A stretch of 9,181 nucleotides of DNA from JBBQWZ01 sp043788745 (GCA_043788745.1 JAYVTO010000231.1:1-9181), one strand, 5' to 3'. Counted from the stretch's first letter, positions 1 to 7,626 are shown. Notes: generated by a model not told the origin, from the sequence alone. A program made the numbers and translations.

Positions 1-44
1 GCCACGTCCGACCAGGCACAAAGCGAGAAGCCTGTGCTCCCCGA

Positions 45-1580
45 TTACTTCTTCTTCGCCGCAGCGTTCTTGGCGGGAGCGTTCTTGACGGGAGCGTTCT
101 TGACGGGAGCGTTCGCAGCCTTCTTCTTTGCCGCCTTTGGCGGGGACGCATGAGCAGCCCTTTCCGCGCGCTCCTCCACCGCCAACAAGCAGTCCGGATC
201 CGCCTTCACGATCCTCTTCAAAATCCGCGGAGCATCTGCATGGCCCTGCCGCTTCCTCGCCTCGTACAGCGCGTAGGCGGCCAGCAGCCGGGCGCGCTCG
301 AGCGAAATCCGCGCCAGCGGCGATGGATTCTTCGGATTCAACTTCGTCAGCTCATCGGCGAACGCCTGCAGATCGTCGGGCGACGGATTCTCGCCGCCCA
401 GTGGATCGGTCAGCAGAATCGTATCGATCGCCAGGATACCGCGCACGCGGCGCGACAGCACCGGATCTTTCTTCGATTCTACGAGCGCCTGATCCGCCAA
501 ACGCCGCCGCCGGATCACCGCCGCCAGAAACTGGCCTGCATCGCCCGTCGCCGCTGCCTGATGCACCAGCGCCTGACCCAGCCGGACTTTCAGCAACGGA
601 TTGCCCGTGCGCGCCAGCCCATCTTCGAGCACGCTGATCGCTTCCTGGATGCGGCCAATCAGCCGCAGCGAATAGCCATAGTCGGCAATGATGCTGGGGT
701 CATCCGGGTCGCGCAATAGAATCTGCCGGCACAAATCGTGAATGCGAACCCAATCGGAGCGATAGTGATAGGCGCGCTCCAGATCCTTCATCGCTTTCAA
801 ATCGCCGGGCTCGCGGCTGAGGTGACGATGCAGCCGGTCGATCTCTTTGTTGAGCCCCAGCTTGCTGTAGAACGTTTCGCTCGGAATCAGGCTTTGCAGG
901 TTGGTGCCGCGATAGCGTTGCCAGGCGCGCTCGAAGCATTCGATCAAGCGGCGGTTGATGGTCGCGCGCCAACGCAATCCGCCGAAGCGTTCATAGACGT
1001 TGAACAATTGGCCCAGCCGAGGATCGGCTTCACCCGAAATGCGCAGCGAGCCGAGCCCGGACAGAATCTCCTGCACCGTGCGTACCGCCTCCGCGTCGAT
1101 CCGCTTGCTGAGCGTCGCGAACTCGCTCAGCGGAACTCCCAGCTTGTGACCTTCCCATACCGCGGCCGCGAGCGCAGTGTCGTCCGCCTGCCTTCCTTCG
1201 CGCGACGATTCGAGAATGCCGGCCCGCATGGCCTCTTCGACGAACGACGCCGGAGGAGGCTCCGCCGGCGGACGCCGTTCCGCCGGCACCGTATCCGCCC
1301 CGGCCACGGCGAGGTCGCGCCGGATGCGCGTGGCGTCGTAGCCCGCTTGGCGGAACAGACGTGCAATCTCTTCGAGGCTCAGGCGATACCCGTCCTGCGC
1401 TGTCTTCACGAGCTTGATGAGATCCACCGTTTCGCGCCGGTAAAGCGCCGACGTCCGGCCCACGCGCAGAGGCAGGGGTAGGACGCCCTTTCGGAGGTAA
1501 AAGTGGATGGTCTGCCTGTGCGCTCCCGAGAGCTTCACCAGGCCGCCTATACTCAACAAGGGGTCGGAGGCAGTCTGCAT
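45..1580 (-). CDS. MerR-family HTH regulator with TPR-like region and Lys/Ala-rich tail
   Basis: A 511-residue protein. Residues 8-76 form a MerR-type winged helix-turn-helix: an IGGLVKLSG helix, then HRQTIHFYLRKGVLP, then the GRTSALY wing, then a helix carrying YRLSLEEIARLF. This part should bind operator DNA. Residues 110-250 are helical and not recognised. Residues 250-345 look like degenerate TPR units (DLKAMKDLERAYHYRSDW, then DDPSIIADYGYSLRLIGRIQ), suggesting protein-protein contact instead of a small-ligand pocket. Residues 480-511 are a Lys/Ala/Pro tail made of NAPVK-type pentapeptides, resembling histone-H1-like tails. Typical MerR proteins are about 120-300 residues, so this one is long. 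ATG at 1580 is the first start and leaves the HTH a normal short leader, but the ribosome site is weak. It lies 103 bases after the tadE-like gene, same strand. Seen: domains and tail. Inferred: regulator of the upstream genes or of itself. Ligand and targets are unknown. Confidence 0.85.
   Translation of the reverse strand: MQTASDPLLSIGGLVKLSGAHRQTIHFYLRKGVLPLPLRVGRTSALYRRETVDLIKLVKTAQDGYRLSLEEIARLFRQAGYDATRIRRDLAVAGADTVPAERRPPAEPPPASFVEEAMRAGILESSREGRQADDTALAAAVWEGHKLGVPLSEFATLSKRIDAEAVRTVQEILSGLGSLRISGEADPRLGQLFNVYERFGGLRWRATINRRLIECFERAWQRYRGTNLQSLIPSETFYSKLGLNKEIDRLHRHLSREPGDLKAMKDLERAYHYRSDWVRIHDLCRQILLRDPDDPSIIADYGYSLRLIGRIQEAISVLEDGLARTGNPLLKVRLGQALVHQAAATGDAGQFLAAVIRRRRLADQALVESKKDPVLSRRVRGILAIDTILLTDPLGGENPSPDDLQAFADELTKLNPKNPSPLARISLERARLLAAYALYEARKRQGHADAPRILKRIVKADPDCLLAVEERAERAAHASPPKAAKKKAANAPVKNAPVKNAPAKNAAAKKK
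66..110 (-). repeat. 15-bp tandem repeat (3 copies) coding the NAPVK/NAPAK tail
   Basis: Three consecutive 15-bp units, 66-80, 81-95 and 96-110 (plus-strand unit gttcttgacgggagc), differ by a single base and encode NAPAK or NAPVK pentapeptides in frame. A partial further unit follows from 111. Because the period is a multiple of three, copy-number change would lengthen or shorten the basic tail without a frameshift. Confidence 0.85.
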
Positions 1581-1581
1581 G

Positions 1582-1598
1582 TATATCTCGACTATATA
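1582..1598. promoter_or_regulatory. AT-rich dyad just before the merR-like start; possible operator
   Basis: Arms TATAT (1582-1586) and ATATA (1594-1598) are inverted around a 7-base centre containing CTCGA, ending 2 bases before the start codon at 1580. It stands out as an AT-rich island in GC-rich DNA and could hold a -10-like TATATA element and an autoregulatory site. A perfect TTGACA lies at 1635-1630 on the minus strand, but it is too far from this AT-rich stretch to be its -35 partner. The operator role is a guess from position. Confidence 0.3.
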
Positions 1599-1683
1599 AC
1601 GAAGAGACGCAAACCGGCCAGAGGGACGGTGTCAAGAAATGTAAGGGCCGCGCCTGTTGCGACGAAGTTCGAAGCGTCGAAGG

Positions 1684-2121
1684 CTATTGCGAAACGACCA
1701 TCTGTGCAGTGCTGCTGACGCGAGTGGTCGCCGGCAGGATGGCGCCGACAAGTCCCGGATGATTGTAGGTCACCTGCACGCGGACGACGCCACCGGGATT
1801 GTTGTCTGGTGACCAGGTGGTCGTCACGTGCAGTTCGGAAGCGATCAGGCCCACCGCCTGCGCCTTCACAAATTTCGCGATCGCATCCGCAGTCGCTGGC
1901 GCGGGGCTCGCGTTACCGCGCACGCACGCATAGCGCACGGCTTCCTGCGCGCCATAGGCAACGAAATTGTACGCGTAGGTCAACCGCGCGAACTCCATTG
2001 TGCCGAAGACAACACCCGTCACAACCAGCAGCGACAGCGCTGTCTCGATCATTGCTTGTCCGCGCTGAGCCGGACTACGCCGGGTTTTGCTGCGTGACCC
2101 GGAAATCTTTGCCGAACGCAT
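1684..2121 (-). CDS. TadE-like minor pseudopilin
   Basis: A 145-residue TadE-family protein. After a basic N-terminus (residues 1-20, rich in R, K and S) comes RGQAMIETALSLL and a single hydrophobic helix to about residue 40, then MEFARLTYAYNFVAYGAQEAVRYA, the usual TadE signature of a membrane helix followed by an amphipathic helix. G21 followed by QAMIE puts a glutamate at +5, matching the G-XXXX-E prepilin-peptidase site of Flp pseudopilins. The rest is a beta-rich extracytoplasmic domain ending in MVVSQ. TadE proteins are processed minor pseudopilins needed for Flp/Tad pilus assembly. The chosen ATG at 2121 shares its A with the upstream gene's TGA (TGATG), so translation is coupled; the open frame runs further upstream, but only as a shadow of that gene. 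Whether it serves a pilus here or another envelope role is not shown. Confidence 0.85.
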   Translation of the reverse strand: MRSAKISGSRSKTRRSPAQRGQAMIETALSLLVVTGVVFGTMEFARLTYAYNFVAYGAQEAVRYACVRGNASPAPATADAIAKFVKAQAVGLIASELHVTTTWSPDNNPGGVVRVQVTYNHPGLVGAILPATTRVSSTAQMVVSQ

Positions 2122-2576
2122 CAATACACCCTCAGGATCGCCGAGCTCTTTAGCGACCGCGCGCCCGGAATCCCCGGCCAGCGGATCAGCGTGTCGAACG
2201 GAAGCTCCGTGTCGACCTGCACATAGCCATTCGGCGCTTTGCCCTCGCACGACGCCGTGCAACTGGTACGTTTGTCGATACTGGGGCACAGGCAGTAGCG
2301 TTCCGCGTTTACTTTGATGCCCGCCGGCGCGTTCGCGAGCGCCGCCTGCTTCATTCCGGCGAGGTCCGCCGAATCCCCAGGGCCTAGCAAACCGAATTGC
2401 GCTCCGGCGCGCGCCGCCCCGGCGACAACCTCGCTCGCATGGAAGATGCGGGCGAAATCGGCGACGCCGAACAGCAGCAGGAACAAAGCCGTAGAGAAGA
2501 GCGCAAGCTCCAGCAACGCATTGCCGCGCTGCCGCCGAGCGCGATCCGGCGAAATGGGATGACGACGGGCGTTCAT
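2121..2576 (-). CDS. TadE-like minor pseudopilin with four-cysteine loop
   Basis: A 151-residue TadE-family protein. Basic residues 1-17 precede QRGNALLELALFSTALFLLL, a membrane helix to about residue 38, then GVADFARIFHASEVVAGAARAGAQ, the TadE amphipathic stretch. G18 followed by NALLE gives a prepilin-peptidase-type G-XXXX-E site. Beyond the membrane helix lies a globular region with C95, C97, C106 and C110 (pattern CxC then CxxxC), likely one or two disulfides after export. The start ATG at 2576 overlaps the stop of the upstream tadG-like gene by 4 bases (ATGA), and its own stop overlaps the next tadE-like start, so it is the middle of a tightly coupled triad. By family it should be a minor pseudopilin of a Tad/Flp system; no other Tad machinery is in view. 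It shares the fold but little sequence with its downstream paralogue. Confidence 0.85.
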   Translation of the reverse strand: MNARRHPISPDRARRQRGNALLELALFSTALFLLLFGVADFARIFHASEVVAGAARAGAQFGLLGPGDSADLAGMKQAALANAPAGIKVNAERYCLCPSIDKRTSCTASCEGKAPNGYVQVDTELPFDTLIRWPGIPGARSLKSSAILRVY

Positions 2577-3028
2577 TCCGCCAACCTCGGACGCCCGTCA
2601 ACCCGCGCCACGGCCCGCGCCGTAATCGTCACCGATTGTTGCCCGAGCACGCGCAGAAACGACGTCGGAACCGCCAGCGTGACAATCGCCTCGACGGCGC
2701 GGTCCTGCTTCACATAAGGACCCGCCACCGGCGGGCACGAGATCGAGACTAGAGTCTGCTGTTGCCCGTCGACGAAACCGTTCAGCGCCGCATCGTGGCG
2801 CGCGGCATTCTGCATGTTCGCGCGATCGCCGCGCTGGATCTCAAACGCCGCCGCGAGCGCCGCACTATCGGCCGCAGTTTGCGCGCGCCGCCGGACAACT
2901 TCCATGTACCCGGAATCTACAGCGAGGCCCGCAAAAGCAGCCAAGGTCACGATGGAGACCGCCGCAAGCAGCGAAACATAGCCGCGCTCGCTTCTCCGTC
3001 GCGGACTGGTACTTTGAATCGGCTGCAC
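2573..3028 (-). CDS. TadG-like pilus assembly protein (GTG start preferred)
   Basis: About 151 residues. After a basic leader (PRRRSERGYVSLL) comes one membrane helix, LAAVSIVTLAAFAGLAVDSG, then YMEVVRRRAQTAADSAALAAA. This combination is the signature of the putative Flp pilus-assembly TadG N-terminal domain. The von Willebrand-type region of full-length TadG proteins is absent; instead there is a short beta-rich tail (residues 90-145). No G-XXXX-E peptidase site is seen, unlike the two TadE-like neighbours. Start choice: GTG at 3028 has AGAGGA at 3043-3038 with a 9-base gap. A TTG at 3067 would add 13 residues but lacks a good ribosome site. The stop overlaps the next start (ATGA). It is the first gene of the triad, 92 bases after the stop of the NHL protein gene. 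Known of the family: membrane-anchored part of the Tad system. The job here is inferred. Confidence 0.8.
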   Translation of the reverse strand: MQPIQSTSPRRRSERGYVSLLAAVSIVTLAAFAGLAVDSGYMEVVRRRAQTAADSAALAAAFEIQRGDRANMQNAARHDAALNGFVDGQQQTLVSISCPPVAGPYVKQDRAVEAIVTLAVPTSFLRVLGQQSVTITARAVARVDGRPRLAE

Positions 3029-3037
3029 GCGGACACT

Positions 3038-3043
3038 TCCTCT
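3038..3043 (-). promoter_or_regulatory. Ribosome binding site deciding the tadG-like start
   Basis: AGAGGA on the minus strand, 9 bases before GTG at 3028. It is the best Shine-Dalgarno match near the gene and favours GTG over the in-frame TTG at 3067, where only a weak AAGA-type match precedes. Confidence 0.55.
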
Positions 3044-3120
3044 AAGGAAGTATCGGAGGATCGGCAAGATCTTGGCATCGGGGAAACACCTTAGAGCCCG
3101 AGAATATGGCCAAAGTCGGC

Positions 3121-6100
3121 TTACCGCCGGCGTCGCGCCAGCATCTCGCCGGCACTGACGTACACCGTTACTCCCGATTGGCTGGTCTGCCCCGCCGACT
3201 CCACAACAACCTCCGCCGCGCCGCCCGCCACGCCCGCCGGAATGGCTAGCGCAATCTCGTACAGGCCGCCGAGATTACCCGGTACAAGCCCACCCAGCAG
3301 CGACGGAGCGCCCGCAGCCGGATAGTTCGCCGCGCGCGCGAGGCCAGCGTAGGTCACCTGCGCCGGCTGGCCGCCGATCGTCACGGAAACCGCATTCGCT
3401 ACCGCACCCTGCGCGTCCACTGCACCGAGGCCGGTCGTATAAATGAGAATGGCCTCGCCAATCGGCGCGCCGTTCAAAGCGTCGGCCAGCGCCGTCGCCG
3501 GACCTCCCGCAGCCCGGTAGACGACGCCTTGCCCTTGTCCGGAACCATCGGCGGTCAGCAGCGCCGGATGGGTCGCCGAGATCAAGAGCGAGACTGGTGT
3601 GCCCACCGTGTCATCGCGCGTCATCACCGCCTGCTGTGACGTATTCGCCGGCAGGCTGAATGGCACGATGCCGACCAGCAGATCGTCGGCTGCATACAAA
3701 ATGGACGCCAACTCTCCGCCGATTACCGTGGTCGCGCCGCCTAGTTCCTGCACCGCCGCGCCCGCCTTCGCCGGACCGCGCGCCAGGCCCGAACCTTGAA
3801 ACAGGATCACTTCGCCCGGTGCCAACGCGCCCGGAAGCCGTGTCCCCGCGCTCACCGGACCAGTCGACAACAGCGGCGGCGCCTTACTGCCCTGCACCGC
3901 GGTCGACGCCGTGGCTTTGCCGCTCAGCGATCCGGATTTCGCCGCGATCGCCAACCCCACCGCGCTGCTGCTCGCGCGCAACGGCGTCCACGTGGTCGTC
4001 CACTTGCCACCCGTCAGATTCTTGAGTGATTGCGGCACGTCGCCATTCGTAAAGCTCACCACCACTTCGCCGCCATCCATCGCCGATCCGCAATCGTCAA
4101 CCACTTGCGCCGTAATCGTTGCCGGCCAGCCCGCCGGGACGCTCGACAATCCGCCCACCTGAGTGAACAGCGGAATCAGCTTCGTGGACGCGCATCCGGC
4201 CGCCTCCCGATGGCTTGCAAAGCCCGAGGCCGGCTCGGCAGCAGTACCGTCCGGCGCAACCACCATCAGCACCTGCACCGTCCGCGGCGGCGATAGGTCC
4301 GAAAGCTGGAGCGTGATCGTTCCCTGGTTTACCGTGCCCGTCTTCAGGCTCTTGAAATCGGCGTACACATAAACGACAGCCGGTTGATTCGGTAACACCG
4401 CCGCATTCGTCGGCCGGATCTTCAATCCACTGCCGATCACACCGGATTCGTACGTCACGCTATCCGCCGTCAGGTTCGCCAGCCGGATCTCCTGCGAACC
4501 CGGCGTCGCGCCCGCGACACCGGTAAAGATCAAGCCCGTTGGCCGCACTTCAAGGCCCGGATTGCTGCCCGCCGCCTGTACCGACAATACGACCGTAATG
4601 CTCTGCACCCCATTCGAAGCGCTCGGCGCGCGCACTTGCACCAGTCCGTAATAGTCACCCGGCGCGAGCGACGACGCATCGACGCTGACGTTGACCAGCG
4701 AAACGTCGGTGGGCGCGTTCACCATCCCTGACGCCGAGTCGATCCGCAACCAACTTGAGCCGCCCGAAAGCGTCGTCGCCGTCGCCGTCCAACCCATCGC
4801 GCCTTGCGCCGTATTTAGAATCCCAATGCTCTGCGGCAGCGGAGCGCCCCCGCCCGACACCGCCGTGAATGCCAGTCCGCTGTGCGACAGCAGCAGCCGC
4901 TGCACCGGCGCGCTTACCGCGAAGCTAACCGGAATCGCGATGCTCTGTCCGCTATCCGCATTCGTAATCGTTACCGTGCCGCGGTAGGTGCCCACCGCCA
5001 GGCTCCCCGCTTTCGCCGTCACCGTCACCGACGCCGGCGCCGACGCCGTCACACTCCCTGCCGCCGGACTCACTTGCAGCCAGTTGCCGCCCGTCGCCGT
5101 CGAAGCGCTCGCCGCATAGGGCACCGCAGCGCCGCCTACGTTCGAAATCGCCAGTTGCAACACCCCTTCCGAACCCTGCGTCACCGAGAACGGCAGGCTC
5201 TGCGCATTCACCGCCAATTGCCCCGGCGTCCCCGCCGCCACCGTCAACGAAACATCCACCGTCTGCGTCGAAGGCACTGCTTCCGCAACCGCGACCGTCA
5301 GCTTCGCCGTATACGTGCCCGCCGTCAGTTGCGCCGGATCCGCCGTAATCGCCACCGTCCCCGGAATCGATCCGCTCAACGGCGACGTCGTCAACCACGC
5401 CGCGCTCGACGAAACGGAGTACTTCAACCCTTTCGCCGTCGCCGACAGCGACACACCAGCCGCCCCCGGCGTTGCCCCGCCGGACTGCCCCGCAAACGAC
5501 ACCTTCGCCGTCGAAACCTGAAACGACGGTGCCGATACCAACACCTTCCGGATTCGATCGTTGCCCGTGTCCGCGATGTACACATTGCCGGCCGCATCCA
5601 CCGCGACTCCGGAAGGCGTGTCCAACGCCGCCTCCACCGCCGGGTCACCGTCTCCATCGAAATCAGCGACGCCGGTGCCCGCAAACGTCGTGATGATGCC
5701 GCCCTTCACGCGCCGGACACGGTGGTTGAAGGGATCCGCAATGTAGACGTTGCCCGCCGCATCCACCGCGACGCCCGATGGATTCCGCAGCGCCGCCGCT
5801 GTCGCCGGACCTCCATCCCCTGAAAATCCATACTGGCCATTTCCCGCAATAGTTGTCACGATTCCGCCGGTCACCTTCCGAATCCGGTTCGCGTCCGTGT
5901 CCGCGACGTACAAGTTTCCCTGTGCATCCACCGCCACAGCGGTCGGATACTGCAGTTGCGCATTCACCGCCGGCCCGCCGTCGCCTGAGAACCCCGGCTT
6001 CCCATTCCCGGCCACTGTGGTGATCATTCCGTTAGAAACTTTTCGAATGCGGTTGTTGTCCGTATCCGCGATGTACAGATTGCCAGCCGCGTCAAGGGCG

Positions 6101-7626
6101 ATCCCGCAAGCCCGCGATAGGGCGGCCAGCTTCGCCGGTCCGCCGTCGCCCGAGAAGCCCCGATTCGGGGAACCCGCTACGGTGGTGAACGCGCCGCCTA
6201 CAATCCTATGTACTGCCGAACTGTTGCAACTCGACAGGAACGCCGCGCCCGTCGCATCCACCGCTACCTGCCGTGGATAGAACAGGTCCGCGCTCACGGC
6301 GCTCTGCCCCTCCTGCGGAATGCCCAATTGACCCGTGCCCGCAATGGAGCGCACCGAATTGCCGGAAACTTTGCGCAGTCGCAAGTTCAGCCGGTCGGCA
6401 ATCAGCAGATTCCCGTCCGCATCGACAGCCAGCCCCTCCGGCCCCTGGAAATTCGCGCCCGTCGCCGGACCGCCATCGCCTGAAAACTTAAACCGCCCAT
6501 TGCCCGCAATCGTCGAGATAATCCCCTTCGTCACCTTGCGAATCTTCCCCGCGCCGCTCTCGGCGACAAAGAGATTGCCTGCCGGATCCACCCAGACACC
6601 CCACGGCGAAACAATCGCCGCCTGCTCCGCCGCACCGCCATCGCCCCTCGACGGAATCCCCCCCGTGCCGGCGATCGTCGTCATGATCCCGTTCGCAACC
6701 CGCTTCACCCGGCCTCCACTCGTGATGTAGAGATTCCCCTGCGCATCGAGCGCGACGCCAACCGGGTAACTCAGTTGGGCGCTCGTCGCCGGTTGGCCGT
6801 CACCCCCGAACCCACTGACGCCGCTCCCGGCAGCCGTCGAAATCATGCCCCGCGAAATCCTTCGCACCCGGTTGTTCCCGCTGTCGGCAATGAACAGGTC
6901 GCCCTGTGCATTCACCGCCAAGCCGTTCGGACTCGACAGCTTCGCTCCCTTCGCCGGACCGCCATCCCCCGCGAAGGCGTTGACGCCCGAGGTGCCCGCC
7001 AGCGTCGAAATCAAGCCATCCGCGACCCTCAGGACCGTACCCGTCAGCGTTGCGATATACAAGGTCCCCGCACCATCCACCGCCAGCGCGATCGGTCCAA
7101 ACGACGCGCTCCCCGCCGGTGCGCCGTCCGGAAAATTCGCGTTCGATCCCCCACCCGCCACCGTCGTGATCATTCCCCGCGAAACGCGCCTCACCCGGCC
7201 GCTATTGCGCTCTGCAATATAAAGATTTCCTTGCGCATCCACCGCCACGCCCCAAGGCTCATTCAACGACGCGTTGGTCGCCAGACCTCCATCCCCCGAA
7301 AATCCCTCGCTCCGGTTGCCCGCCGCAATCGTCACCGAACCATCCGGCCGGACCTGAAACACCAGATCGTTGTCCGGATCGGCGACATACAGATTCCCCC
7401 CGCCATCCATCGCCATGTGCCGAACCTGCCCCAATGGCGCGCTTAACCCAGGCAACGGAGTATCCGGCAAGGTGAACTCCTTCCCCGCCACCGTCGTAAT
7501 TACCTGCGCCGCCGCGCTCGCAATCAGTGCCAGCGCGCCCAGGCAAACCACCGTCCGATTTCTTAGCGAACCAGCGAGCGCGTCCGCCGCAACAGAGCGT
7601 GGAAAGGATTCTGATTGAACGGCCAT
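3121..7626 (-). CDS. Giant exported protein: 12 NHL-type repeats, BACON-like Ig modules, TIGR03437-type C-terminus
   Basis: A 1,501-residue secreted protein. Residues 1-40 form a signal peptide with a basic LRNR before the hydrophobic run and an ASAAA end, with likely cleavage before Q41. Residues 42-698 are twelve NHL-type propeller units of 53-56 residues (pattern: TTVAG, FSGDGGPA, P.GVAVDAQGNLYIAD, NRIRKV). Residues 699-1127 hold four Ig-like modules of 104-113 residues; at least the first three resemble BACON domains (AAWLTTSPLSG.IPG, then L.AGTY.A.LTV). Residues 1128-1260 are another Ig-like segment with two cysteine sites. Residues 1261-1501 match the TIGR03437 domain (PGEVILFQGSGLA; ILIYTTGLG; GGQPAQVTYAGLA; GGLYEIALAIP). 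ATG 7626 has TAAGG 7 bases upstream. No membrane anchor or sortase-type tail is seen, so it is likely secreted or loosely surface-bound. Propellers and BACON-type modules usually mediate binding, perhaps to carbohydrate or protein; no catalytic site is visible, and the ligand is unknown. Confidence 0.9.
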   Translation of the reverse strand: MAVQSESFPRSVAADALAGSLRNRTVVCLGALALIASAAAQVITTVAGKEFTLPDTPLPGLSAPLGQVRHMAMDGGGNLYVADPDNDLVFQVRPDGSVTIAAGNRSEGFSGDGGLATNASLNEPWGVAVDAQGNLYIAERNSGRVRRVSRGMITTVAGGGSNANFPDGAPAGSASFGPIALAVDGAGTLYIATLTGTVLRVADGLISTLAGTSGVNAFAGDGGPAKGAKLSSPNGLAVNAQGDLFIADSGNNRVRRISRGMISTAAGSGVSGFGGDGQPATSAQLSYPVGVALDAQGNLYITSGGRVKRVANGIMTTIAGTGGIPSRGDGGAAEQAAIVSPWGVWVDPAGNLFVAESGAGKIRKVTKGIISTIAGNGRFKFSGDGGPATGANFQGPEGLAVDADGNLLIADRLNLRLRKVSGNSVRSIAGTGQLGIPQEGQSAVSADLFYPRQVAVDATGAAFLSSCNSSAVHRIVGGAFTTVAGSPNRGFSGDGGPAKLAALSRACGIALDAAGNLYIADTDNNRIRKVSNGMITTVAGNGKPGFSGDGGPAVNAQLQYPTAVAVDAQGNLYVADTDANRIRKVTGGIVTTIAGNGQYGFSGDGGPATAAALRNPSGVAVDAAGNVYIADPFNHRVRRVKGGIITTFAGTGVADFDGDGDPAVEAALDTPSGVAVDAAGNVYIADTGNDRIRKVLVSAPSFQVSTAKVSFAGQSGGATPGAAGVSLSATAKGLKYSVSSSAAWLTTSPLSGSIPGTVAITADPAQLTAGTYTAKLTVAVAEAVPSTQTVDVSLTVAAGTPGQLAVNAQSLPFSVTQGSEGVLQLAISNVGGAAVPYAASASTATGGNWLQVSPAAGSVTASAPASVTVTAKAGSLAVGTYRGTVTITNADSGQSIAIPVSFAVSAPVQRLLLSHSGLAFTAVSGGGAPLPQSIGILNTAQGAMGWTATATTLSGGSSWLRIDSASGMVNAPTDVSLVNVSVDASSLAPGDYYGLVQVRAPSASNGVQSITVVLSVQAAGSNPGLEVRPTGLIFTGVAGATPGSQEIRLANLTADSVTYESGVIGSGLKIRPTNAAVLPNQPAVVYVYADFKSLKTGTVNQGTITLQLSDLSPPRTVQVLMVVAPDGTAAEPASGFASHREAAGCASTKLIPLFTQVGGLSSVPAGWPATITAQVVDDCGSAMDGGEVVVSFTNGDVPQSLKNLTGGKWTTTWTPLRASSSAVGLAIAAKSGSLSGKATASTAVQGSKAPPLLSTGPVSAGTRLPGALAPGEVILFQGSGLARGPAKAGAAVQELGGATTVIGGELASILYAADDLLVGIVPFSLPANTSQQAVMTRDDTVGTPVSLLISATHPALLTADGSGQGQGVVYRAAGGPATALADALNGAPIGEAILIYTTGLGAVDAQGAVANAVSVTIGGQPAQVTYAGLARAANYPAAGAPSLLGGLVPGNLGGLYEIALAIPAGVAGGAAEVVVESAGQTSQSGVTVYVSAGEMLARRRR
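5533..7503 (-). repeat. Twelve tandem NHL-type blade repeats (about 165 bp each) inside the giant gene
   Basis: Repeat boundaries in the protein are residues 42, 97, 152, 205, 261, 314, 369, 424, 479, 534, 589 and 644. Units 9-12 are the most alike (TTVAGNG, GFSGDGGPA, AVDAAGN, IADT). Units 3 and 5 lack two residues in the NN.R loop. Unit 8 has lost the GDGG motif and contains a lone cysteine in SSCNSS. Twelve units would fit two six-bladed propellers. This is a protein repeat visible at DNA level, not a mobile or CRISPR repeat. Confidence 0.9.

Noticed and set aside
738..1481. Plus-strand open frame of 247 codons
   Set aside because: Antisense to the merR-like gene, whose HTH and TPR-like features are clear; this frame shows no motif or good ribosome site.
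2122..2601. Upstream extension of the 1684-2121 frame to a start at 2601
   Set aside because: The extension is the out-of-frame shadow of the other TadE-like gene; the TadE signature begins after ATG 2121.
2947..3078. Small minus-strand frame from ATG 3078 with AAGGTG upstream
   Set aside because: About 43 codons, mostly overlapping the tadG-like start in another frame, with no hydrophobic or conserved character; kept only as a remote leader-peptide possibility.
4882..5823. Long arginine-rich plus-strand open frame (313 codons)
   Set aside because: It lies antisense to the NHL/BACON gene; its composition is the arginine-rich shadow of a GC-rich coding strand, with no domain features.
5533..7503. 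Regularly spaced repeats resembling a CRISPR array
   Set aside because: The period is about 165 bp, the repeats are imperfect and in frame, and they encode NHL blades.
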